From Bacteroidales bacterium (GTDB taxonomy: Bacteria; Bacteroidota; Bacteroidia; Bacteroidales; UBA932): DNA of 58,581 bases. A program made the translations under genes and the position numbers. This document shows, in pieces, positions 42,547-50,345 of this stretch (positions are counted from its first letter, which is position 1; the number at the start of each line of letters is the position of its first letter). Location: the NCBI GenBank assembly GCA_016281015.1, contig JAEEHS010000075.1:1-58581 (forward strand). The letters run 5' to 3'. A model generated the notes under the pieces. That model saw nothing but the letters and a program-made list of their open reading frames with translations. It had not been told where the DNA came from and ran no database searches.

Positions 42547-43584
42547 ATGGAAATCACGAAAGAGCTTTGGGGTATGGCCCCGGACGGAAAGGAAATCTTC
42601 CGCTACACAATGAAAAACGCTTCGGGCGCCTATGTCCAACTCTCCAGCCTCGGTGCCGGCATCACGGCCATCGTCGTTCCGGACAAGGCTGGAAAACTGT
42701 CCAATGTGGTCCTCGGGTATCCGAAGGCGCTGGATTATCTCTCGGACGGCCCCTGCGCGGGCAAGATTCCCGGCCGCTATGCCAACCGCATCGCCAAGGG
42801 AAAGTTCACCCTTGACGGCGTGGAATACAGCCTTCCCATCAATAACGGTCCGAACCACCTGCACGGCGGCCCCGATGGCTTCCAGAACCAGGTGTGGGAG
42901 AGCCGGATCGAGGGTGACGCGGTGGAGTTTCTGTATTTCGCCGCCGACGGCGAGGCCGGCTACCCCGGCAACATCAAGGTGATTGCCCATTACGCATGGA
43001 GCGAAGACAACGCGCTGAAACTCGTGATGACCGCCGAGACGGATGCGCCGACGGTGGTCAATCTGACGAACCATGTCTATTTCAACCTGGACGGGGAAGG
43101 CACTGTCCTGGACCATGAGATGGAACTGAATGCTTCTGAATATCTTCCGACGGACGAGACCCTGATTCCGACGGGCGAGGTGGCTCCGGTTGCGGGGACG
43201 CCGATGGACTTTGGCGAGCGCAAGAAAATCGGCCGTGACATCCGGGAAGACTTCCCGGCCCTGAAATTCGGCAAAGGTTATGACAACTGCTGGCTGATTG
43301 ACGGCGCCCTGCCCGGGCAACTTTCGACGGCGGCGGAGCTCTGGGGACCCGTCTCCGGCCGTCACCTGGAAGTGCTGACGACCCAGCCCGCCGTCCAGGT
43401 CTATACCGGCAACTGGCTGAGCGGCTGTCCGAAGAGCCCCTCCGGCTATGCCTACCAGGATTACGACGCCGTGGCCATCGAGTGCCAGCACACGCCCGAC
43501 GCCCCGAACCAGCCGGAATTCCCCTCGACTGTCCTTCGTCCCGGCGAGGTCCTGGAAGAAGCGATTATCTGGTCTTTTGATTAA
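42547..43584 (+). CDS. galM: Aldose 1-epimerase (galactose mutarotase)
   Basis: Interconverts the anomers of galactose and supplies alpha-galactose to GalK. The 345 residues include [59 protein letters not shown] (catalytic His region), [38 protein letters not shown] (second His and substrate residues), and the C-terminal Glu base region [26 protein letters not shown]. No signal peptide is seen, so it is cytoplasmic. It follows its own promoter and precedes a small lipoprotein gene by 17 bp. Confidence 0.94.
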   Translation: MEITKELWGMAPDGKEIFRYTMKNASGAYVQLSSLGAGITAIVVPDKAGKLSNVVLGYPKALDYLSDGPCAGKIPGRYANRIAKGKFTLDGVEYSLPINNGPNHLHGGPDGFQNQVWESRIEGDAVEFLYFAADGEAGYPGNIKVIAHYAWSEDNALKLVMTAETDAPTVVNLTNHVYFNLDGEGTVLDHEMELNASEYLPTDETLIPTGEVAPVAGTPMDFGERKKIGRDIREDFPALKFGKGYDNCWLIDGALPGQLSTAAELWGPVSGRHLEVLTTQPAVQVYTGNWLSGCPKSPSGYAYQDYDAVAIECQHTPDAPNQPEFPSTVLRPGEVLEEAIIWSFD

Positions 43585-43601
43585 TCATTAACAATAATAA
43601 C

Positions 43602-44237
43602 ATGAAGAAATTACTTTACTTTGCAGCGATCATGGCGATGGCCATGGCCTGCGGCAAAACGGAAATCAACAAAGAGGAAAACAAGGGCGGGGACAACTCC
43701 GGCGGTGGCGGCGGAGAGCCGGAGCGGACGGAATGGACGCTGACCTATTACGTATGTCTTCCGAAAGCGACAGCCGCGTACATGGATGTCGAAATCTCCC
43801 ACAAGAATGCCGGCGGAACAGAAGTTGCCGACGGGACCCTGACCGCTTCTTCGACCAGCGACGGGGCGCTGTCAAGCTCACTGAGCGCGGCGCTCGCCAC
43901 AGAATTGGCGTCTCGTCCCACCATCCCGGACGGCGTTGCCACCCAGCTGATTGTCAAAAAGATCAGTGTCGGAAAAGTGAAAGAAAGCTATAAAGACGTC
44001 GAAAATGCGCTGCTCGTCAAGATCAAGCTCCACGACAACATCGCGGAGAATATCACGACCCCGACCATGATGCCTTTCAGCTTGTATGAACACGAGGACA
44101 GGACCTTCGTCGGTACCTTGACCTGCTTTGTCGTGAGTCAAAAGAGTCCGGACCTGAAAACCTACCTGACCCAGGAGGCTTCCTCCGGCAAGAAGATTAC
44201 AGACCGCAACTGGGGCTTCGATTATATCGGCCTATAG
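43602..44237 (+). CDS. Small hypothetical lipoprotein
   Basis: 211 residues with signal peptide MKKLLYFAAIMAMAMAC (lipobox AMAC, tentative), then a Gly- and Asn-rich linker (KGGDNSGGGGGE) typical of surface or periplasmic lipoproteins of this phylum. The folded part (WTLTYYVCLPKATAAYMDVEISH onward) appears to be beta-rich. I do not recognise a family. It may be read through from galM (17-bp gap). The stop codon overlaps the stop of the converging DUF5106 gene within the palindrome CTATAG. Confidence 0.7.
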   Translation: MKKLLYFAAIMAMAMACGKTEINKEENKGGDNSGGGGGEPERTEWTLTYYVCLPKATAAYMDVEISHKNAGGTEVADGTLTASSTSDGALSSSLSAALATELASRPTIPDGVATQLIVKKISVGKVKESYKDVENALLVKIKLHDNIAENITTPTMMPFSLYEHEDRTFVGTLTCFVVSQKSPDLKTYLTQEASSGKKITDRNWGFDYIGL

Positions 44238-45188
44238 CAGACGGGAGAGTTTCTCCATCAGACGGTCCTCCGGAGCATCCTTCAGGAGGACCGTCTTGTC
44301 TTTGTCCAGCAGGTAGATGGACGGAATGGCGCGGACCGCGTAGATCCGGTCCCCTTCGATGCGCCGCTGATGGTCATAGCCGTTGATCCACTCCTTCGGA
44401 TAGCTCTCTCCGGCGGCTTTCCAGGCCGCCACGTCCTCGTCGATGAAGATGTCGACGACCTTCAGGCGGCCGCTTTCAATCCCCCCGGCGATCGCGGGCG
44501 CTTCCCGGAAGGCGGTCATCAGCTGCCGGCAGGCCGTGCAGTCGGGATTGCCGAAAATCAGCACCGTATAATCGGAGCGGATGCCGTAGAGGGTTTTCAC
44601 CTGCCCCCTTAGGTCCGTAAAGGCGAAATCCGGCGCCGGGGAACCCGGCCGGTTCAACAGGCAGATATTCCTTTCCCATTCATAGGAAGGGACCATGCTG
44701 CTTTCCGCCAGGGGCGATGCGCAGAGCCGTGTGATGAAGCTCAGGTAGCACTCTTCGTCCCGGACGGGCGAGGAGGGGTCGTAGAGGTATTTCCGGAGAA
44801 GGTCCCCCAGGCGGAGCAGCATCCCGGAGGCGGGATGGGCCTGGGAATAGGCCTCCGAGAGGCTGAATACTTTTTCCATGGCGCGGCTCCGGGCGGAAGG
44901 CTGGGCCTGCTGGAGCAAGGTGGTGAACATTCCGACCTGTTTTTCCACTTCGTCGGTCGTGATGCCGTTCAGGTGGAGGGAATCCGAGACCTCGGAAACG
45001 GCCGGGTCCAGGAAACGGTCCCAGAAATGTTCCACGAGCCAGTCCATCCGTTCCTGGGGCTCTTCCAGAATCTGGGGGATTTCCGTGGAAGGGAAACTGC
45101 GGTTCGAGGATTGATTCTTTTTCGGAGCGCCTCCCCGGCAGGTAGCCAGGATGAGGGTCAGCAGCATGAGCCAAAGCATTTTTCGCAT
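44232..45188 (-). CDS. DUF5106/thioredoxin-like lipoprotein
   Basis: A lipoprotein of 318 residues: signal peptide up to the lipobox ILATC, then a helical N-terminal region (MDWLVEHFWDRFLDPAVSE...GITTDEVEKQVGMF) of the DUF5106 type, then a thioredoxin-like fold with PDFAFTDLRGQVKTLYGI, VLIFGNPDCTACRQLMTAF (redox motif CTAC) and AIPSIYLLDKDKTVLLKDAPED with the cis-Pro. A periplasmic thiol-disulfide role is likely. It is monocistronic and has a promoter box 21 nt upstream, divergent to the HExxH gene. Confidence 0.85.
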   Translation of the reverse strand: MRKMLWLMLLTLILATCRGGAPKKNQSSNRSFPSTEIPQILEEPQERMDWLVEHFWDRFLDPAVSEVSDSLHLNGITTDEVEKQVGMFTTLLQQAQPSARSRAMEKVFSLSEAYSQAHPASGMLLRLGDLLRKYLYDPSSPVRDEECYLSFITRLCASPLAESSMVPSYEWERNICLLNRPGSPAPDFAFTDLRGQVKTLYGIRSDYTVLIFGNPDCTACRQLMTAFREAPAIAGGIESGRLKVVDIFIDEDVAAWKAAGESYPKEWINGYDHQRRIEGDRIYAVRAIPSIYLLDKDKTVLLKDAPEDRLMEKLSRLL

Positions 45189-45209
45189 GTTCTTTTTATC
45201 AAAGCATCA

Positions 45210-45217
45210 CAAATGTA
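45210..45217 (-). promoter_or_regulatory. Predicted -7 box (TACATTTG) for the DUF5106 gene
   Basis: TAnnTTTG match on the minus strand, 21 nt before the ATG at 45188. Confidence 0.55.
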
Positions 45218-45229
45218 AGTAAAAATTAT

Positions 45230-45237
45230 TAGATTTG
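45230..45237 (+). promoter_or_regulatory. Predicted -7 box (TAGATTTG) for the HExxH gene
   Basis: TAnnTTTG match ending 7 nt before the ATG at 45245; a near-leaderless mRNA is expected. Confidence 0.55.
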
Positions 45238-45244
45238 TCTCCTT

Positions 45245-48229
45245 ATGAGAAAGTTGCTCGCGCTTTGTCTGCTGTTCTGTGCCCTTCCCCAGGCGCTTCC
45301 GGCCCAGATCTTCACCCATGGATCCGACCCGGGACACCTTCGGTGGTGGACGCTGGAAACGCCGCATTATGAGCTTCTTTTCCCGACCGGGCTGGATTCC
45401 CTCGCGCGCCGTTACGGCCTGTATCTGGAGCAGTACCGGGAAGCGACGGGGCGCTCCGCCGGCATGACGCCTGGAGCGGCGCAATGGATCCGGCATACCC
45501 CGGTGGTCCTTCACCCCTACCATGGCTTTTCCAACGGTTCGATGATGTACGCGCCGGTGAGGATGGACCTTTTTACCCGGATGGATCCCTATGATGCGGA
45601 CCCTTCGCCCTGGGACCTTTCCCTTGCGGTCCATGAACCCCGGCATCTGTCCCAGCTCCAGGCGGGCTGGCGGCTGGGGAGACCGCTGAACTGGATCATC
45701 GGCGAGCTCTGGCCCTCGGCGGTCTGGGGGCTCTACCCCAACCAGGCTCTCTCCGAAGGAGATGCCGTGGCCGTCGAGACGGCCCTCACTCCCGGCGCCC
45801 GTACCCGCACGGCGGACTTCCTGAACTATTTCCGCGTCGCCCTGGACAGCGGAGACTACCGGGACTTCTACCGCTGGCGTTACGGCTCGTTCAAGCACTT
45901 TGCCCCGGATTATTACAAGGTCGGATACATGACCGTCGCCGGCGCCAGGGTCTTCTACGACGACCCGCTTTTCATGAAGAAGTATTTCGACCAGATCATC
46001 CGCCATCCTTTCAGTATCGGGAACCTCCAGAAAACGATGCGTCGCGCCAGTGGAAAGTCCTTCAAGGAGAGTTTTGCGGATATCCAGGCCCGTTTCCACA
46101 GCCTGTGGCAGGAGGAAGCGGCGGTGCGCGGGCCGTTTGACGAGCGGGTCCAGCTGACAGCGGAAAGCCGCTTCCCGACGGACTATTACGGCGGCGTGGC
46201 GGCTCCGGACGGCATCTATATGCTCCGCGAAGGCTATGTCCATGCCACGGAGATGGTCCGGATGGACCTGGACGGAACCATCCACCGCATCCGCCCTTTC
46301 TCCGGCTCGGCCGGTACCCTCTATTACGACCCCAACCTGGACCGTCTCTACTGGTCGGAGACGGTCGCGGACCTGCGCTGGGACCTCTGCCACAGCTCCC
46401 GCATCCGCTACATGGAACGGGGCAGCCGCCGTGCCCATGACCTGACCCGGGAGGGACGGCTCTACAACCCTCAGCCTTCGGATGACGGGGAGGAGATTGC
46501 CGCCGTCGAATACCCCTACACCGGCGGCAGCGCCGTCGTTGTGGTCTCGGCCCGGAGCGGCGAGACGCTCCGGCGCTATCCCGCGCCGGACGGCTTCCAG
46601 GCGACCGAAGCGACCTGGCTGGACGGAACCCTCTATGCCCTGGCGGTGAGCGGGGCGGGCTATGGACTCTATTCCCTGCCCGGATGGAAAACGGTCCTCT
46701 CGCCGCAGATTCGCAAGATGGTCAATCTGGGCAGCGGAGACGGGACCCTCGAATGGAACGCCGACCAGAACGGGGTCAACGAGTGGTACGAATACACCCC
46801 CTCGACCGGCCGCCTGCGCCAGATGAGTTCCAACCCGCACGGGGCGACGGATTTCAACCTCGTCGGCGACTCGCTGTACTATGCCGCCCAGACGCCGACC
46901 GGCATGAAGGCCTTCCGGACCTCTTTCAGCGGCCTGAACCCCCGGGAGGTGGATCCGAATGGAAGCCATGACTGGAAGGTGGAAGCGGCTCTGACGGCCC
47001 AGGAAAAAGCCCTCGGCCCCCTCTGTGATTCCACCGTCACCCCGCCCCTTGCCCAGCCGAAACGCTACCGTCGCCTGCTGCACCCCGGCCGCATCCATTC
47101 CTGGGCGCCGGTTTATTTCAATTACGACGCCCTCTCCTCCATGTCCTTCGACTGGAGTTACCGGACGGCGTCGCTGGGAGTGACGGGCCTTTTCCAGAAT
47201 ACGCTCGGTACCTCTTCCGGCTATCTCGGTTACGGGGCCCATCCCGATCCGGACGGCGGCAGTCCCTGGCGGCATTCCCTGCATGGAAAATGGACCTACA
47301 CGGGCCTGTATCCTGTCATCGAAGCGTCCTTCGACTGGAACGACAGGGCCCGGAGCCAGTACAACATCCAGTATATTTCGACCCCGGAGGGGGCCATCGG
47401 ACAGGCGACCCGGCATCTGCTGTCGCGGCCGCTGCTCACCGGTGACGTGTCCGTCTGGGTTCCGCTCAACCTGACGAAGGGCGGCCATGTCTCGGGCCTC
47501 ATCCCGAAGCTCAGCCTCTCGGCATCCAACCATGTCTTTGATACCCGGGTGCTTCGCATGGCGACAGCCTCCGCGGTGGAAGGCCTGCCGGGGACGGTGA
47601 ACTTCCTGGGCGCCGAACCGGGTACGCATCTGCCTATGATGATGGCCTCGGCCTCCCTTCGGGCCTATACGATGCTCGCGAAGGGGGACAGCCAGACCTA
47701 TCCCCGCTGGGGGATCGGCGGCGAGATCGGCGGGGCCTTCCGGCCGGGCCTGACGCGCTTTTTCTCGCCGAATCTCTATGGCTACCTCTACGGTTATCTG
47801 CCCGGCATCGTCCGGGAACAGGGCCTGCGGCTGACGGGAATCGTCCAGCAGCGGGTGGGAAACGGCTGGTTTGCGGACCATTATGCTTCCGTTCTTCCCC
47901 GGGGCTTCGACAGCGAGAGCGGGGCGGCTATCGCCGGAATGCCGACCCAGTGGAAAGTGACGGCGGACTATGCCATTCCCATCTATGTCGGCGACATTTC
48001 CATCTTCTCTCCGGTGGTGTATATCAAGAACTTCCTCTTGATCCCCCATGTCGACGTCGCGGGCGGGACGAAGGCGCAGCTTTGGAGCGCCGGCGCCTCC
48101 CTGACGGCCGAACTTGCCAATCTTCTCTGGATTCCCTTCGATGCCTCGGTGGGCGTGAGGGCCTCTTATCTCGGCGGAGGCAGCGGCGATCCCTGGTCGG
48201 TGGAAATGGTGTTCAGTGTTGATATTTAA
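45245..48229 (+). CDS. Predicted outer-membrane protein with HExxH protease-like, propeller-like and barrel regions
   Basis: 994 residues with a signal peptide to about residue 20 (LPAQ). Residues about 30-300 look like a gluzincin peptidase domain of the peptidase-MA type: HEPRH at 130-134 fits HExxH, and SEGDAVAVE (Glu171) follows at the distance of the third zinc ligand (EGxA pattern). Residues about 310-600 contain TolB-like beta-propeller blades (MVRMDLDGTIHRIRPFSG; LYWSETVADLRWD; NPQPSDDGEEIAAVEYPYTGG). The rest, to the C-terminus, has beta-barrel-like strands (SWAPVYFNYDAL; GLFQNTLGTSSGYLGY; VKVTADYAIPIYVGD as WKVTADYAIPIYVGD). Peptidase activity is inferred only. Structure-based search is needed to confirm each part. 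Confidence 0.75.
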   Translation: MRKLLALCLLFCALPQALPAQIFTHGSDPGHLRWWTLETPHYELLFPTGLDSLARRYGLYLEQYREATGRSAGMTPGAAQWIRHTPVVLHPYHGFSNGSMMYAPVRMDLFTRMDPYDADPSPWDLSLAVHEPRHLSQLQAGWRLGRPLNWIIGELWPSAVWGLYPNQALSEGDAVAVETALTPGARTRTADFLNYFRVALDSGDYRDFYRWRYGSFKHFAPDYYKVGYMTVAGARVFYDDPLFMKKYFDQIIRHPFSIGNLQKTMRRASGKSFKESFADIQARFHSLWQEEAAVRGPFDERVQLTAESRFPTDYYGGVAAPDGIYMLREGYVHATEMVRMDLDGTIHRIRPFSGSAGTLYYDPNLDRLYWSETVADLRWDLCHSSRIRYMERGSRRAHDLTREGRLYNPQPSDDGEEIAAVEYPYTGGSAVVVVSARSGETLRRYPAPDGFQATEATWLDGTLYALAVSGAGYGLYSLPGWKTVLSPQIRKMVNLGSGDGTLEWNADQNGVNEWYEYTPSTGRLRQMSSNPHGATDFNLVGDSLYYAAQTPTGMKAFRTSFSGLNPREVDPNGSHDWKVEAALTAQEKALGPLCDSTVTPPLAQPKRYRRLLHPGRIHSWAPVYFNYDALSSMSFDWSYRTASLGVTGLFQNTLGTSSGYLGYGAHPDPDGGSPWRHSLHGKWTYTGLYPVIEASFDWNDRARSQYNIQYISTPEGAIGQATRHLLSRPLLTGDVSVWVPLNLTKGGHVSGLIPKLSLSASNHVFDTRVLRMATASAVEGLPGTVNFLGAEPGTHLPMMMASASLRAYTMLAKGDSQTYPRWGIGGEIGGAFRPGLTRFFSPNLYGYLYGYLPGIVREQGLRLTGIVQQRVGNGWFADHYASVLPRGFDSESGAAIAGMPTQWKVTADYAIPIYVGDISIFSPVVYIKNFLLIPHVDVAGGTKAQLWSAGASLTAELANLLWIPFDASVGVRASYLGGGSGDPWSVEMVFSVDI

Positions 48230-48241
48230 GCGTCAAATGAT

Positions 48242-48249
48242 TATCTTTG
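48242..48249 (+). promoter_or_regulatory. Predicted -7 box (TATCTTTG) for the DUF3575-DUF3868 pair
   Basis: TAnnTTTG match, 36 nt before the ATG at 48286. Confidence 0.6.
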
Positions 48250-48285
48250 CATGATAATGGACAAATTTTTCAAATCCATCATATT

Positions 48286-48861
48286 ATGAAAAAAAGATTC
48301 CTTTTGTTGATTTCGGCCTTGCTCTTGACAGCAGGACTCGCCGGGGCCCAGAACAAAGTGGCGCTCAAGACGAACCTGCTTGGAGATGCTTCCCTGTCGC
48401 CGAACCTGGGGCTGGAATTCGCCCTGTCCCCGAACTGGACGCTGGACCTGTCCGCGACCGTCAATCTGTGGGATTCCTATGGAAAGACCTACAAGCATGT
48501 CATCGCCCAGCCGGAAATCCGCTGGTGGTCCTGCGAGCGTTTCCGCGGCTTCTTCGTCGGACTGCATGGATTCGGCGGCAAGGCCAGTTTCGGGAACCTC
48601 TATGATTTCAGCAAGTATTACAGCCGTTTCCCGGACTTGAAGTCGAACTATCTCCAGCGGAACTGGGTCTTTGGCGCCGGTATCGGCTGCGGCTATGACG
48701 TCGTTCTCGGCCGCCACTGGAACCTCGAATTCGAAGCGGGCGTAGGATATGCCTACGTGGCCGGCAAGGAACTGAAAAACGGCAGAGAGGTCTCCAGCAA
48801 ATCCGTTTTTGACTATGTCGGGCCGACCAAGCTCGCCATCAACATTGTTTATCTGTTCTGA
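48286..48861 (+). CDS. DUF3575 outer-membrane protein
   Basis: About 191 residues, signal peptide MKKRFLLLISALLLTAGLAGAQ, then a small barrel-like body with the family start NKVALKTNLLGDASLSPNLGLEFALSPNWTLDL and later IAQPEIRWWSCERFRGFFVGLHG, GAGIGCGYDVVLGRHWNLEFEAGVGYAY. In Bacteroidota, DUF3575 genes are often found next to DUF3868 and fimbrillin (FimA/Mfa-type) genes. Here only the DUF3868 neighbour is present, 2 bp downstream. The start is the Met at 48286; the ORF could open at 48247 but that would overlap the promoter box. Confidence 0.85.
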   Translation: MKKRFLLLISALLLTAGLAGAQNKVALKTNLLGDASLSPNLGLEFALSPNWTLDLSATVNLWDSYGKTYKHVIAQPEIRWWSCERFRGFFVGLHGFGGKASFGNLYDFSKYYSRFPDLKSNYLQRNWVFGAGIGCGYDVVLGRHWNLEFEAGVGYAYVAGKELKNGREVSSKSVFDYVGPTKLAINIVYLF

Positions 48862-48863
48862 CG

Positions 48864-50345
48864 ATGAAAAAGATTTTGACCCTCCTGGCGCTCGCCGCCG
48901 CCGTGCCGGCGCTGGCGCAGAATACGGTTCCCGTCAGTGACGTGGAGCTCAATCACGAAGGCGACAACATGGTCGTGTCCATGAACGTGGACCTTTCCGC
49001 CCTGAAACCGGACGGCTCCATCACCCTGGTGCCGGTCCTGTACAAAGGCGACACGTTCGAGAATCTCCGTCCGGTCGGCGTGTACAGCCGCGGACTGTTC
49101 TATCACTTCGCCCGCGAGGCGCGTTCCGACCAGCCTTTCGCCGAAGGTGAACTGAAATACCTCTCCTCCAAGGCCCCCGCATCGGTGCCCTATGTCTTCG
49201 CCCTTCCCTATAAGGACTGGATGGACGGCGCTTCCCTCCGGGTGGACACCGAGAAAGTAGGCTGCTGCGGCAAGCCCGGCGACAGCGTGACCGGAGAGCC
49301 TCTGGCCACCTTCGTGGATCCGATTCCGGAACTGATCAAGTTCACGCCGAAATACCTCCATGTCCGTCCGGGCGCAGAGGCGGTCGTCAAGGAGCGTTCC
49401 GTTTCCGGCGAAGCCTACGTCATCTTCCCTTCGGGCAAGACCGTCGTGGATCCCAAGTACCGGGGCAACGCCAGTGAACTGCAGAAAATCCGTGCGACCA
49501 TCGACTCGGTCGCCGTGGATCCGGATATCCAGATCACCGGCATCGTGCTGCGGGGCAATTCTTCTCCGGAAGGCAAGTTCGCGAGCAACGAGAAGCTCTC
49601 CCAGGCCCGTACCGAGTCCATCAAGAGCTACGTCAGCGGCCTGTACCAGATGCCGGACGGCGTGTTCAAAGCCGAGGCGGTCGCCGAGAACTGGGATGGC
49701 CTCAAGGAGGCTGTTGAGGCTTCCAGCTATGCCAACAAGGAGAAACTGCTGGAAATCATCAATTCCGACCTCGATCCCGACAAGAAGGAAGCCCGCTTGA
49801 AATCCAAGTATCCGAAGGATTGGAAGAAACTGGTCGCCGACATCTTCCCGTCGCTCCGCCGCACCGACTACAAGGTCGGCTACACCGTGCGCAGCTACAC
49901 CACCGTCGACGAAATCCGCCAGGTTATGCGCACCAAGCCGCAGAACCTGAGCCTCAATGAGTTCTTCCTGCTGTCCCAGGGCCTGGAGCCCGGTACACCG
50001 GAGTTCAACGAGATCTTCTCCATCGCCGCCGCGGTGTATCCGGACGATCCGGTCGCCAACATCAATGCCGCCAACGCCGCCATGGGCATCGGTGCCCTGG
50101 ACCGTGCCGAGCAGTACCTGGACCATGCCGGTGACAGCCCGAAGGTGGTGTACACCCGGGGCGTGGCCGCCGCGCTGAGAGAGGACTATGCCGGCGCCTC
50201 CGCGATCTTCGCCGAGGCCGCGAAAGCGGGCGTGAGCGAAGCCAAGGCCGCCAAGAAACTGGTGGACAGCATCATCGCCCAGCGTGCCGAACTGAAGGCC
50301 AAGGGCAAACTGGAAAAAGCCATTGCTAAATCCAAGGCGCGTTAA
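48864..50345 (+). CDS. DUF3868/OmpA-like periplasmic or outer-membrane protein
   Basis: 493 residues with signal peptide MKKILTLLALAAAVPALAQ. The N-terminal part (VPVSDVELNHEGDNMVVSMNVDLSAL...LVPVLYKGD, FENLRPVGVYSRG) matches DUF3868; the middle (VDPDIQITGIVLRGNSSPEGKFASNEKLSQARTESIKSYV) is OmpA-like, where peptidoglycan contact is usual; the C-terminal third (EIFSIAAAVYPDDPVANINAANAAMGIGALDRAEQYLDHA) has TPR-like helices. The pair usually accompanies fimbrial genes, which are absent here. Its TAA stop overlaps the mutS ATG (TAATG), so it may be coupled to mutS. Confidence 0.83.
   Translation: MKKILTLLALAAAVPALAQNTVPVSDVELNHEGDNMVVSMNVDLSALKPDGSITLVPVLYKGDTFENLRPVGVYSRGLFYHFAREARSDQPFAEGELKYLSSKAPASVPYVFALPYKDWMDGASLRVDTEKVGCCGKPGDSVTGEPLATFVDPIPELIKFTPKYLHVRPGAEAVVKERSVSGEAYVIFPSGKTVVDPKYRGNASELQKIRATIDSVAVDPDIQITGIVLRGNSSPEGKFASNEKLSQARTESIKSYVSGLYQMPDGVFKAEAVAENWDGLKEAVEASSYANKEKLLEIINSDLDPDKKEARLKSKYPKDWKKLVADIFPSLRRTDYKVGYTVRSYTTVDEIRQVMRTKPQNLSLNEFFLLSQGLEPGTPEFNEIFSIAAAVYPDDPVANINAANAAMGIGALDRAEQYLDHAGDSPKVVYTRGVAAALREDYAGASAIFAEAAKAGVSEAKAAKKLVDSIIAQRAELKAKGKLEKAIAKSKAR

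Noticed and set aside
45158..48049. A 963-codon open frame on the minus strand opposite the HExxH gene
   Set aside because: Antisense shadow rich in Arg, Gly and Pro; the plus-strand gene has a signal peptide and recognised domains.
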